DNA of 64,000 nt from Kribbella pratensis. Its GTDB lineage: Bacteria > Actinomycetota > Actinomycetes > Propionibacteriales > Kribbellaceae. Location: positions 3,005,497-3,069,496 of the forward strand of contig NZ_SODP01000001.1 in NCBI RefSeq assembly GCF_004365355.1, written 5' to 3'. This document shows positions 47,018-55,677 of this stretch, piece by piece (within the stretch, counting starts at the first letter, position 1; the number at the start of each line of letters is the position of its first letter). The notes below the pieces were generated by a model, which was given only the letters and a program-made list of their open reading frames with translations, was not told the origin of the DNA and ran no database searches. Both the position numbers and the translations under genes were made by a program.

Positions 47018-47968
47018 TCACACCGTCGCAGGTAATCCGTAAAGTTTGTGGTCCGTGGTTTCGAAGGCGGTAATTTCGGCTATTCGACGGTCCTCGATGC
47101 GGAAGATATCGAGTGCGAACAGCTGATAGGACGTCATATGCGGGGGTAAGAGATAGGCCGCGAGGGTGGGTTGGCGGTTGATCGTGGTCGGCAGGAAACG
47201 CCAATGACCGCGATACTCCGGCGTGAGGTTCGGGATCAACGAGCCCACCGCATCCTCGCGGCCCTCGAACCAGAACGGGTACGGCGGCATCGTGATCCGG
47301 ATGTCTTCGTGCATAAGAGCTGCGAGCGCGTCGGGGTCGGCGTTGTCCCACGCGGTCATGTAGCTCCGCAGGAGCTTGCGTTCGTCGGCAGAGACATCGG
47401 GAGCCGACCACTCCGAGCGGTGCGACGGAAGGTGTTCGCGAAGGACAGGTCGAGCTCGCTGAAGGGCTGAGTTCACGGCGGCCACCGACAGGTCCACGGC
47501 ATCAGCGGTTTCCCGGGCCGGCCAGCCCAGCACGTCGCGGAAGATCAGTACGGCGCGTTGGCGCGCCGGAAGATGCTGGATCGCGATCAGGAACGCCAAC
47601 TCGATCGTCTCCCGCCGGATCGCGACCGCGTCCGGCTCCTCCGCCCGATCCAGCAGTACGTCGGGAAACGGCTGCAACCACGGCACGTCCTCCCGCGCCG
47701 GAAGGGCCGTCGACGGAAAGGAGGCAGGCTCGAGCTGGTACGGGAGAACGCGACGTGGCCGCCGTACGTCGATGCACGCGTTGGTCGCGATCCGGTACAG
47801 CCACGCCCGAACCGACGACCGGCCCTCGAAATCGTCCAGCCTTCGCCACGCCCGCAGGAACGTCTCCTGGACCAGGTCCTCGGCCTCGTCGTACGACCCG
47901 AGCATCCGGTAGCAGTGCACGCGCAGCTCGTGCCGATAGCGCTCGACGTGCTCCTCGAAGCTGCTCAT
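47018..47968 (-). CDS. ECF RNA polymerase sigma factor with SnoaL-like C-terminal domain
   Basis: The protein has 316 residues. Region 2 is RMLGSYDEAEDLVQETFLRAW and region 4 is LIFRDVLGWPARETADAVDL with VNSALQRARPVLREHL. A C-terminal SnoaL-like domain (about 200-316, LRSYMTAWDNADPDALAALMHEDI) follows, as in the ECF41/SigJ-like groups where this domain controls the sigma without an anti-sigma. The start used overlaps the upstream LemA-like gene by ATGA; the earlier open frame is its shadow. No anti-sigma gene is adjacent. Confidence 0.88.
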   Translation of the reverse strand: MSSFEEHVERYRHELRVHCYRMLGSYDEAEDLVQETFLRAWRRLDDFEGRSSVRAWLYRIATNACIDVRRPRRVLPYQLEPASFPSTALPAREDVPWLQPFPDVLLDRAEEPDAVAIRRETIELAFLIAIQHLPARQRAVLIFRDVLGWPARETADAVDLSVAAVNSALQRARPVLREHLPSHRSEWSAPDVSADERKLLRSYMTAWDNADPDALAALMHEDIRITMPPYPFWFEGREDAVGSLIPNLTPEYRGHWRFLPTTINRQPTLAAYLLPPHMTSYQLFALDIFRIEDRRIAEITAFETTDHKLYGLPATV

Positions 47969-48465
47969 TCCCCGTCCTCGAGCTCGATCGTGGCCGGCAT
48001 CGGCGCATGACCGGCCAACCGGAACCAGGTCACCAGCCGCCGCTGCCTCAGGTCCCGCGTAGACACTACGACGTCGTTGTGGAACCGTCGCGCCAACTGC
48101 ACCCGGCGCATCGCGAGCGTCAGCTCCCCCGCCCACGGCTCGATATCGGTGCCGGTGGCATGGATCGCCCGGGTCAGCGCGGACTCCGCCTGCTCGCGCA
48201 CCTCCAGTACGTCGAGCGACGCCGCGCGCGCCCGGTGCGCCGCGTCGAGCAACAACAACGCAGAAGCAGGATCGAGAATCTCGCTGCCGGCCAGCTCCGC
48301 GACCAGCGCGGACCGGCGCGCCAGCTCGGTCTCCAGCGAGGCGCGGGCGAGATCCACCCGGTGGTGCAGGCGGTCCAGCCGACCGGCCGTCCAGGTCGCG
48401 TAGGCGCCGATCAGCAGCAGCAGCGCGCCGACCGCGAGCAGCACCCCGGAGATCTCCACGCGCAT
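47965..48465 (-). CDS. LemA-like membrane protein
   Basis: The protein has 166 residues. One N-terminal membrane helix (VLLAVGALLLLIGAYATWTA) is followed by a helical domain with LHHRVDLARASLETELARRSALVAELA, and near the end VQLARRFHNDVVVSTRDLRQRRLVTWFRLAGH. The RRFHNDVV pattern recalls the C-terminal helix of LemA proteins (ARRYYNEVV). It is coupled to the sigma factor by ATGA and may be part of its signal path. Function unknown. Confidence 0.65.
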   Translation of the reverse strand: MRVEISGVLLAVGALLLLIGAYATWTAGRLDRLHHRVDLARASLETELARRSALVAELAGSEILDPASALLLLDAAHRARAASLDVLEVREQAESALTRAIHATGTDIEPWAGELTLAMRRVQLARRFHNDVVVSTRDLRQRRLVTWFRLAGHAPMPATIELEDGE

Positions 48466-48545
48466 ATTCGACCATCGATTACGGAGCGCTGACGGTCCGG
48501 CCGGATCCGGTAGTCGCCGCCGCTGCCGCCGTTAGCGTCGGAGCC

Positions 48546-49322
48546 ATGGCTGATATCGGCGTGATCGGTGGTTCCGGGTTCTACTCGTTCCTCACCGACG
48601 CGGAAACCATCGAGCTCGACACCCCGTTCGGCGCGCCCAGTGAGCCGCCGGTGGTCGGGGACCTCGACGGCCGCCAGGTCGCGTTCATCCCCCGGCACGG
48701 CGCCGACCACAGGTTCCCGCCGCATCGCGTCAACTACCGCGCGAACCTCTGGGCACTGCGCGAACTCGGCGTCCGTCAAGTCCTCGGCCCGTGCGCCGTC
48801 GGCTCGCTGAAACCCGAGCTCACCCCGGGCACGTTCGTCGTCCCGGACCAGTACGTCGACCGCACCTGGGGTCGGAATCACACCGTGTACGACGAAGCCC
48901 CGGTCGTCCACACCTCCGCCGCCGACCCGTACTGCCCGGCCGGCCGCGCCACGGTGATTGCCGCCGGCAACGTCGTACCCGATGGCACGATGGTGGTGAT
49001 CAACGGCCCGCGGTTCTCGACCCGGGCCGAATCGCAATGGCACGCGGCGCAGGGCTGGTCGGTCGTCGGCATGACCGGCGCGCCGGAGGCCGCGATCGCA
49101 CGCGAGCTCGCCCTCTGCTACACGTCGATCGCCGTCGTCACCGACCACGACGCGGGCGTCGAGACCGGCGCCGGCGTCACGCAGGCCGAGGTCTTCGAAG
49201 CGTTCAAGCACAGCATCGAGCGCCTGCAGGACCTGCTCAAGGACGTGATCAGCCAGCTGCCGAAACCCGACGCGGACTGCAGCTGCCGGCACGCCCTCGA
49301 CGGTACGGCGGCAGCCCGATGA
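48546..49322 (+). CDS. mtnP: S-methyl-5'-thioadenosine phosphorylase
   Basis: This 258-residue purine-nucleoside phosphorylase family enzyme has IGVIGGSGFYSFL, RHGADHRFPPHRVNYRANLW, CAVGSLKPELTPGTFVVPDQ, GPRFSTRAES and GMTGAPEAAIARELALCY, with HRxNY and substrate loops intact. The family cleaves methylthioadenosine, and some members take 5'-deoxyadenosine. Its stop overlaps the sugar epimerase start (ATGA), so it heads a sugar/glycan cluster. Confidence 0.93.
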   Translation: MADIGVIGGSGFYSFLTDAETIELDTPFGAPSEPPVVGDLDGRQVAFIPRHGADHRFPPHRVNYRANLWALRELGVRQVLGPCAVGSLKPELTPGTFVVPDQYVDRTWGRNHTVYDEAPVVHTSAADPYCPAGRATVIAAGNVVPDGTMVVINGPRFSTRAESQWHAAQGWSVVGMTGAPEAAIARELALCYTSIAVVTDHDAGVETGAGVTQAEVFEAFKHSIERLQDLLKDVISQLPKPDADCSCRHALDGTAAAR

Positions 49323-50356
49323 GAGTCCTGCTCACCGGCGGCGCCGGATTCATCGGCCAGCACGTCCACCACCAACTCGTTGCCGAGGGCCACGAGGTCA
49401 CGATCCTGGACTCGTTCCGCCCGGACGTCCACGCCCAGAAACCCACGCCTCGTCCCGGCCTGATCGTGGGCGACATCCGCGACGCCGACTGCGTCGCCCA
49501 GGCTCTGGAGGGCATCGACACCGTCATCCACCTCGCCGCCAAGGTCGGCCTCGGCGTACATCTCGACGACATCGACGACTACGTCTCCACCAACAGCCTG
49601 GGTACGGCGATCGTCCTCAAAGCTCTGGCCCACGCCAAGATCCGCCACCTCGTCTACGCCAGCTCGATGGTCGTGTACGGCGAAGGCCGCTACGACTGCG
49701 CCCAGCACGGTCAGGTCGCGCCGGGACCACGCCGTACCGAGGACCTGGAAGCCGGCCGCTTCGAGCCGCCCTGCCCGTACTGCGGCGCGCCGCTCCAGCC
49801 CGGCCTCGTGAGCGAGGACGCCGCACTCGATCCGCGGAACGCCTACGCGACGAGCAAGCTCAGCGGCGAACACCTCGCCGCAACGTGGGCTCGCGAAACG
49901 GATGGCCGCGTCACCGCCCTCCGCTTCCATAACGTCTACGGCCCCGGCATGCCTCGCAACACGCCGTACGCCGGAGTCGCCGCGATCTTCCGCTCGGCGC
50001 TCGAGCGAGGTGAAGCACCGCGGGTCTTCGAGGACGGCCGGCAGCGCCGCGACTTCGTGCAGGTCCGCGACATCGCGACGGCCGTCACCATGTCAGCCTC
50101 CGCGCTTCCCCAGCAGCCGGCGTTCACGGCGTACAACGTCGGCAGCGGGACCGTCCGCACGATCGGCGATCTGGCGACAGAGCTCGCCCACGTCTACGAC
50201 GGTCCGAGCCCGGTCGTCACCGGCCAGTACCGTCTTGGCGACGTCCGCCACATCACCGCGTCCTCGGACCGGCTGAAGTACGATCTCGGGTGGAAGCCGG
50301 GCTACGACCTGGCCACCGGATTGAGGGATCTAGTTGTGAGCGGCAACCGGCGGTAG
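49319..50356 (+). CDS. NAD-dependent sugar epimerase/dehydratase with zinc knuckle
   Basis: This 345-residue extended SDR has LTGGAGFIG (7-13), SSMVVYG with catalytic Ser near 116, and Tyr 176/Lys 180 in YATSK. An insert of about 40 residues carries Cys127, His130, Cys152 and Cys155 (YDCAQHG ... PCPYCGAPL). This is the pattern of dTDP-L-rhamnose 4-epimerase-like SDRs. Coupled to mtnP. Its end overlaps the convergent sensor kinase by 27 bases. Confidence 0.85.
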   Translation: MRVLLTGGAGFIGQHVHHQLVAEGHEVTILDSFRPDVHAQKPTPRPGLIVGDIRDADCVAQALEGIDTVIHLAAKVGLGVHLDDIDDYVSTNSLGTAIVLKALAHAKIRHLVYASSMVVYGEGRYDCAQHGQVAPGPRRTEDLEAGRFEPPCPYCGAPLQPGLVSEDAALDPRNAYATSKLSGEHLAATWARETDGRVTALRFHNVYGPGMPRNTPYAGVAAIFRSALERGEAPRVFEDGRQRRDFVQVRDIATAVTMSASALPQQPAFTAYNVGSGTVRTIGDLATELAHVYDGPSPVVTGQYRLGDVRHITASSDRLKYDLGWKPGYDLATGLRDLVVSGNRR

Positions 50357-51490
50357 GTCGATCTGGAACGCGCACCCGCCGTCGACGTTGGTGACGCCAA
50401 TCCTGCCGTCATGCGATTCGACCACACCGCGGGCGATCGCGAGCCCGAGCCCGCCACCACTGGCATGAGTCGAGTTGCCGGCCGGCTCGGGCGTGCGCTG
50501 CTCGTCGCCACGCCAGCCGATGTCGAAGACTCGTTCGAGGTCGTCGTCCGGGATGCCGCCACAGGCATCGGTCACGGCCAGGCGCACGCGGCCATCCGTC
50601 TCCCGGTCCACCGAAACGGTCACGGTTCCGCCGGGAGCCGTGTGCCGGATCGCGTTGCCGACCAGGTTCGTCACTGCGCGCGTCAACTCGTCCGGATCCC
50701 CTCGTACGGCGAGGCGATCGTCGTTGTTCGGGGTCGACAACGCCAGCCGGACGCCCTCGGCCCGGGCGTGCTCGTTGTTCTCCCCCGCGACGTCCTCGGC
50801 CAGCTCACGCAGGCTGACTGCGGACCGCCGCGTCGGCAACGGCGCTGCCGACAACCTCGACAGCTCGAACAGGTCGTCCACGAGCCCGGTCATCCGATCG
50901 ACGGTCGACCGCATCTGCCGCAGCGCACCCGGCACGTCCTCGATCACGCCGTCCTCGAGTCCCTCCGACACCGCCCGCAGCCCGGCCAGCGGTGTCCGCA
51001 GGTCATGCGACATGAACGCCACCAGCTCGCGCCGGCTCGCCTCCAACGCCCGCTCCCGCTCATGCGACGCGGCCAGCTTCTTCCGCGTCATCTCCAGCTC
51101 GTTCGTGAGGTCGGCCAGCTCGGCCGGCACTGCCCTGGTCCGAGCCTCCGGCGCGTCGTACGACGTACCGAGCTGCCGCAACCGCCGGCCGACGTCCCGC
51201 GACCCCGTGGTGATCCAGTGCCCGAGCAGGACCGTCATCGCCAGCCCGAGCAGGGCCGCGAACGCCAACGTCCACAGCACCACCCACGAGTCGTGCTCGG
51301 AGATGAACATGGCCCGCACGCTCTGCAGTACGGCGGCCAGCGCCGCCGCCATCGGCGCGAGACCCGCGACGATCATCGTCACCCGCAACGACCGCCGCCG
51401 GAACTGCCACAGGATCGCCGCGCCGATCCCCGCGACCACCAGCGTCCACAACGTGGTGAGCGCGAGGATCGTGAACATGTCCTTGTTCAT
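50330..51490 (-). CDS. Sensor histidine kinase
   Basis: The membrane kinase has 386 residues. Three hydrophobic helices lie in the first 91 residues. A linker follows, then the phospho-acceptor H-box MSHDLRTPLAGLR with His 162, N-box NLVGNAIRHTAPGG, a variant G1 box (DACGGIPDDDLERVF) and G2 GGGLGLAIARG. ATP-binding residues look complete. The start used overlaps the response-regulator stop by ATGA; the longer frame is a shadow. Signal unknown. Confidence 0.9.
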   Translation of the reverse strand: MNKDMFTILALTTLWTLVVAGIGAAILWQFRRRSLRVTMIVAGLAPMAAALAAVLQSVRAMFISEHDSWVVLWTLAFAALLGLAMTVLLGHWITTGSRDVGRRLRQLGTSYDAPEARTRAVPAELADLTNELEMTRKKLAASHERERALEASRRELVAFMSHDLRTPLAGLRAVSEGLEDGVIEDVPGALRQMRSTVDRMTGLVDDLFELSRLSAAPLPTRRSAVSLRELAEDVAGENNEHARAEGVRLALSTPNNDDRLAVRGDPDELTRAVTNLVGNAIRHTAPGGTVTVSVDRETDGRVRLAVTDACGGIPDDDLERVFDIGWRGDEQRTPEPAGNSTHASGGGLGLAIARGVVESHDGRIGVTNVDGGCAFQIDLPPVAAHN

Positions 51491-52197
51491 GCTCGGTCGC
51501 CCGTAAAGTCGCCCGCGAACAGGTACCCGGTCCGCGGCACGGTCAGCACGAGCTTCGGATCCGACGGATCGGCCTCGATCTTCTCGCGCAGCCGCCGTAC
51601 GTGCACGGTGACGGTCGACGAGTCGCCGAAGTCCCAGCCCCACACCCGCCGCAGCAGCTCTGCCTTGGTGTACGCCTTGCCGGCGTGCGAGACGAGATAC
51701 GCGAGCAGGTCGAACTCGCGGTGGGTCAGCGACAGCTCGTCGCCGTTCAGGTACGCCCGTCGCGCCGCGGTGTCGACCATGACCGGCCCGGCGCTCAGCT
51801 TGGTCGGCGTCAGGTCGAGCCCGGCCAGCCGCTCCTCGCGCCGCACCATCGCCTGCACCCGCAGCGTCAGCTCGCGCGGGCTGAACGGCTTGACCACGTA
51901 GTCGTCGGCGCCGACCTCGAGCCCGACCAGCCGGTCCTCCTCCTCGCCGCGCGCCGACAGCATGATCACCGCGGCCCCGTCGTCGGCCGCGCGCATCCGG
52001 CGCAGCACCTCGAGGCCGGACAATCCGGGCAGCATCACGTCCAGGACGACGACAGACGGTTTCCACTGCTGCCAGACCTCGACCGCCGACACGCCGTCCG
52101 CGACCACGCGGGCGGCGTACCCCGCCTTGGTCAGGTAAGCGGAGACGACGTTGGACACAGTCGGGTCGTCGTCGACCACGAGAACACGAGTAGCCAC
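51487..52197 (-). CDS. OmpR-family response regulator
   Basis: The regulator has 236 residues. The receiver domain is VLVVDDDPTVSNVVS with phospho-acceptor Asp 53 in VVLDVMLPGLSG and Lys in VVKPFSPREL. The winged-helix DNA-binding domain follows (SLTHREFDLLAYLVSHAGKA, VTVHVRRLREKIE, TVPRTGYLF). GTG start; the upstream frame is unsupported. Partner of the kinase encoded downstream. Its promoter lies in the 122-bp gap to the divergent GT2. Confidence 0.92.
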   Translation of the reverse strand: MATRVLVVDDDPTVSNVVSAYLTKAGYAARVVADGVSAVEVWQQWKPSVVVLDVMLPGLSGLEVLRRMRAADDGAAVIMLSARGEEEDRLVGLEVGADDYVVKPFSPRELTLRVQAMVRREERLAGLDLTPTKLSAGPVMVDTAARRAYLNGDELSLTHREFDLLAYLVSHAGKAYTKAELLRRVWGWDFGDSSTVTVHVRRLREKIEADPSDPKLVLTVPRTGYLFAGDFTGDRA

Positions 52198-52319
52198 GCT
52201 CAGAGCGTAGATCGTCCGGTCGGCGCGAGGCCGCACCAGTGCCGGAACGCAGTACGACGTAAGCGATCCGTAGCCGGGTTCTGCCACCGCGGCCGCGCCT
52301 TCGTCCCTACCGTCGAAGA

Positions 52320-52970
52320 ATGCCCGTCGATCTCGTCCTGCCGTGCCTGAACGAGGCGGCCGCCCTGCCCTGGATCCTCGAACGGCTCCCGGCCGGCGTC
52401 CGCGCCATCGTCGTCGACAACGGCTCCACGGACGGCTCCCCCGAAATCGCCGCCCGGCTCGGCGCCACCGTCGTACCTTGCGAGCTCAAGGGGTACGGCG
52501 CTGCCTGCCACGCCGGCCTGGAAGCGGCCGAGTCCGACGTCGTCGCCGTGATGGACGCGGACGCGTCGCTCGATCCACAGCAGCTCAGCCGGGTGACCGC
52601 ACCCGTCCTTGCCGATCGCGCCGACCTCGTCGTCGGTCGCCGGCGCCCGGTGACACGGGGCACCTGGGCGTGGCATCTCCGCCTCGCCAACCTCGAGCTG
52701 TCGCGCCGGATCAGGCGGCGTACGGGCGTTGCTCTGCACGATCTCGGTCCGATGCGGGCGGGCCGTCGTACGGCGCTGCTGGAGCTCGGGCTGACCGATC
52801 GAAGGTCCGGCTACCCGCTGGAAACCGTTGTGCGGGCAGCCGATGCGGGCTGGCGGATCGCCGAGGTGGATGTGGACTACCTGCCGCGTTCGGGTCGTTC
52901 GAAGGTGACGGGGACCCCGTTGGGTGCGGCGCGCGCCGTACTGGACATGTCGAAGGTTCTTGCCCGGTGA
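52320..52970 (+). CDS. Family 2 glycosyltransferase
   Basis: This 216-residue GT-A enzyme has VLPCLNEAAALPWILERLP, VVDNGSTDGSPEIAARL and the DxD-like AVMDADASLDPQQL. It then has GRRRPVTRGTWAWHLRLANL. It has no membrane helix, unlike dolichol-phosphate mannosyltransferases of the long type. Donor and acceptor unknown. Coupled by GTGA to the next gene. Confidence 0.88.
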   Translation: MPVDLVLPCLNEAAALPWILERLPAGVRAIVVDNGSTDGSPEIAARLGATVVPCELKGYGAACHAGLEAAESDVVAVMDADASLDPQQLSRVTAPVLADRADLVVGRRRPVTRGTWAWHLRLANLELSRRIRRRTGVALHDLGPMRAGRRTALLELGLTDRRSGYPLETVVRAADAGWRIAEVDVDYLPRSGRSKVTGTPLGAARAVLDMSKVLAR

Positions 52971-54274
52971 AGGAAACGGTGAAGGGGACGCTGATCGTCC
53001 TCGCGAAGGAGCCGGTGGCGGGGCGGGTGAAGACGCGGCTGCAGAGCGAGTTCACTGCGCAGGAGGCGGCGGCGTTGGCCCGGGCGTCGCTGGTGGACAC
53101 CCTGGGCGCAGTACTCGCGGCGCGTGCGTCGCAGCGGGTTCTCGCGCTGGAGGGCGATCCGGGCCCGTGGTTGCCGGCCGGGTTCACGGTTGTCGGACAG
53201 CGTGGCGACGGGCTGGACGAGCGGATCGCGGCGGCCTTCGAGGACGCGTACGACGGTTCGCCGATGCTGCTCGTCGGAATGGATACGCCGCAGATCCGGC
53301 CCGAGCTGCTCGGGTTCCATTGGGCCGGGTACGACGCTGTGCTCGGGCTGACCGAGGACGGCGGGTATTGGTGCCTCGGGCTCCGAACGCCGGACCGTCG
53401 CGCGCTCGTCGGCGTACCGATGTCGACCGATCACACCGGACGCGATCAACTGCAGCGGTTGCAGGAGCTGGGTCTGCGGGTGGGGATGCTGCCGACGCTG
53501 CGCGACATGGACACGCCCCGCGACGCGGCGTACCTCGCGGCCGAGTTCCCGTCGTTGCGGGTGTCGCGGTTGTACCGGCGGTTGCAGCACGCGGCGCATC
53601 CGGGGTTGCTGTTCGAGCAAGCCCTCGGCGGTAGTGCGCGTGTTGTTGCCACTGGCATCGATGGTCGGACCGTGCCGGCACTGTCCGAGCTCGATCGCTG
53701 GACGGCGCCCGCCGACGAGGTCGACCGGCTCGCACTGAGCCGCTGCGAAGGCCCGGTGCTCGACATCGGCTGCGGACCTGGACGGATCGTGACCGCACTA
53801 GCCGAACGCGGGATTCCCGCGCTCGGCGTCGATGTCTCACCGCGCGCCGTGAAACTCACGACGTCGCGGGGCGCGGCTGCTCTCCATCGTCCGGTGCAGG
53901 ACCGGCTGCCGGGCGAAGGCCGTTGGGGCAGCGTGCTGCTGATGGACGGGAACATCGGGATCGGCGGCGACCCGGTCGACCTGCTCCGCCGCTGCGCCGA
54001 ACTCGTCCGGCCCGACGGCCTCGTCCTGGTCGAGGTCGACCCGAACGACGACCTCGACGACACCGCGCCGATCGTGCTCCGCAGCTCCACCGGCCGCCGC
54101 TCCACCCCGTTGCCCTGGGCAAGAGTCGGCACCCGCGCAGTACTCCGCTACGCCCGCCACGCCAATCTCCACCCGACAGAGGACTGGCGCGCCGGCCACC
54201 GAGCCTTCCTGGCCCTCCGCCGTACCACCTCCCCCGCCGTGACCCCGCCCACTTTGTGCACGGCCCAACCATGA
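52967..54274 (+). CDS. Fusion of TIGR04282/DUF2064 transferase and SAM methyltransferase
   Basis: The protein has 435 residues. Residues about 5-205 are a DUF2064 domain (LIVLAKEPVAGRVKTRLQSE, GMDTPQIRPELLGF, GLTEDGGYWCLGL), a nucleotidyltransferase/glycosyltransferase-like GT-A fold. The C-terminal part is a class I methyltransferase with motif I VLDIGCGPGRIVTALAERG and VRPDGLVLVEVDP. The two are separate genes in many relatives, here one frame. The final residues (TLCTAQP) and stop come from hairpin element copy B. GTG start overlaps the GT2 stop. Confidence 0.85.
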   Translation: MKETVKGTLIVLAKEPVAGRVKTRLQSEFTAQEAAALARASLVDTLGAVLAARASQRVLALEGDPGPWLPAGFTVVGQRGDGLDERIAAAFEDAYDGSPMLLVGMDTPQIRPELLGFHWAGYDAVLGLTEDGGYWCLGLRTPDRRALVGVPMSTDHTGRDQLQRLQELGLRVGMLPTLRDMDTPRDAAYLAAEFPSLRVSRLYRRLQHAAHPGLLFEQALGGSARVVATGIDGRTVPALSELDRWTAPADEVDRLALSRCEGPVLDIGCGPGRIVTALAERGIPALGVDVSPRAVKLTTSRGAAALHRPVQDRLPGEGRWGSVLLMDGNIGIGGDPVDLLRRCAELVRPDGLVLVEVDPNDDLDDTAPIVLRSSTGRRSTPLPWARVGTRAVLRYARHANLHPTEDWRAGHRAFLALRRTTSPAVTPPTLCTAQP

Positions 54275-54309
54275 TCCGGCGCTCGCGATGGTCGAACCGT
54301 GCTCAAAGT
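54251..54309. repeat. Hairpin element, copy B
   Basis: ACTTTGTGCACGGCCCAACC (left arm runs to 54272) pairs with 54288-54309 at 18 of 22 positions across a 15-nt loop ending CTCGCG. It contains the stop of the upstream fusion gene and the ATG of the downstream GT87 gene. The right arm shares GCGATGGT and GTGCTCAAAGT with copy A. Confidence 0.75.
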
Positions 54310-55677
54310 TGGATTGGCGGGGGCGCGGCAGTGGTGGTGAGTGCGGGGGCGGTGGTGGCGGCGGCGGGGCAATGGGGGCCCAATGGGGTGCTTGCGGTGG
54401 GGACCCTGGCGGTCGCGGCGATTGTGTGGCGGTTCGGGCGGGGGCTGGGTGTTGCCGCCGTCGTGATCGTGGCCGGGTTGTGCCAGGTGCCTGGGTTGCT
54501 GCACGCGCCGATCACGAGTACGGACGCCTATCGGTACGTGTGGGACGGGCGGGTGCAGTTGGCCGGGCATTCGCCGTACGCCCACGTGCCGTTGGACGAC
54601 TCGCTTGCCCAACTGCGGGATCCCGTGCTGTTCCCCGGACTGTCGCCGACGCAGAAGTCGGGCGTGACCGGACCGCCACGCGTGCCGACCGATCCGGACG
54701 CGCTCGCGAAGTACTCCGCCGACGACCCGCGCACGCGCATCAATCGGCCGTTGGTGCCGACGATCTATCCGCCGGTCGCGCAGGCCTACTTCACCGTGGT
54801 CGCGCTGTTCACCCCATGGTCCGTCGGCACGCTCGGCCTGCAGATAGCGGCCGCATTGCTCGCGATTGCACTCACCTGGCTACTCGCCGTACAAAATCCC
54901 CGGTGGGCCGCCTTGTGGGGTTGGTCACCGATCGTCGCTCTCGAGGCGGGTAACGCCGCGCACGTCGACGTCCTCGCAGCCCTGCTCATCACGGCCGCCG
55001 TCATCACCGCTGCGAAGCGCCCGAAGCTTGCTGCCGTCTTCCTCGGCGCGGCCGGTAGTGTCAAGCTCCTCCCGCTTCTCCTCCTCCCGGCCTTCCGCAC
55101 CCGGCGGCCGATCGTTGCCCTCAGCACCTTCATCGCGTCGTACGTCCCGCATATCCTTGCCGTCGGCACCTTGGTGCTCGGTTTCCTGCCCGGTTACCTC
55201 AGCCAGGAAGGGTTCGACGACGGCAGCTCCAGATCGGCGATTCTCGCGCTCCTGCTGCCTCCTGAGGTCCGCCAGATCGTCGCCGCGCTGCTCGCACTCA
55301 CCCTCGCCGTCCTCGCCTTCACCCGAACCAGACGCGACCCGCTCGCCCTCACCTGCTGCTGGCTGTACGGCGCCGCGCTGCTGATCGCCACGCCGACGTA
55401 CCCGTGGTACGGCCTCCCGTTGATCGCGCTCGCCGCGCTCGCGCACCGCCCCGAATGGCTCGCCGTACCGATCGCGGCGTACCTCGCCTACGGGAGCTTC
55501 GGCCACGACACCCGGCAGGGCCTGATCTACCTCGCGGCCGGTGTCATCGTTGTCAGCGCGATTACGATCCGTCGCCGATTCGTTGCGGAATCAGGTTTGA
55601 CTGCGGCCCGGTCGCCTGCCAACACTGGCGAGCGTGACGAAACGCATCGCCCTCGCGACCTCGGCCGAGCACGCTGA
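54271..55677 (+). CDS. GT87-like membrane mannosyltransferase
   Basis: The polytopic membrane protein has up to 468 residues and about 11 helices. It has HAPITSTDAYRYVWDGRVQ (GT-C loop with an acidic pair), PTIYPPVAQAYFTVVALF and a polar C-terminal tail. The fold fits polyprenol-phosphate-mannose-dependent GT-C enzymes such as GT87. The ATG (ATGA overlap) and the first 14 residues lie in the hairpin element; a GTG at 54331 may be the ancestral start. Its 3' end overlaps the ATP-grasp gene by 44 bases. Confidence 0.78.
   Translation: MIRRSRWSNRAQSWIGGGAAVVVSAGAVVAAAGQWGPNGVLAVGTLAVAAIVWRFGRGLGVAAVVIVAGLCQVPGLLHAPITSTDAYRYVWDGRVQLAGHSPYAHVPLDDSLAQLRDPVLFPGLSPTQKSGVTGPPRVPTDPDALAKYSADDPRTRINRPLVPTIYPPVAQAYFTVVALFTPWSVGTLGLQIAAALLAIALTWLLAVQNPRWAALWGWSPIVALEAGNAAHVDVLAALLITAAVITAAKRPKLAAVFLGAAGSVKLLPLLLLPAFRTRRPIVALSTFIASYVPHILAVGTLVLGFLPGYLSQEGFDDGSSRSAILALLLPPEVRQIVAALLALTLAVLAFTRTRRDPLALTCCWLYGAALLIATPTYPWYGLPLIALAALAHRPEWLAVPIAAYLAYGSFGHDTRQGLIYLAAGVIVVSAITIRRRFVAESGLTAARSPANTGERDETHRPRDLGRAR

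Noticed and set aside
54288-54953. Small gene starting in the right arm of hairpin copy B
   Set aside because: Frame overlaps the GT87 gene out of phase and is Gly/Arg-rich shadow; the similarity of its first residues (MVEPCSK) to the open frame at 45026 (MVDGCSK) is explained by the shared hairpin arm.
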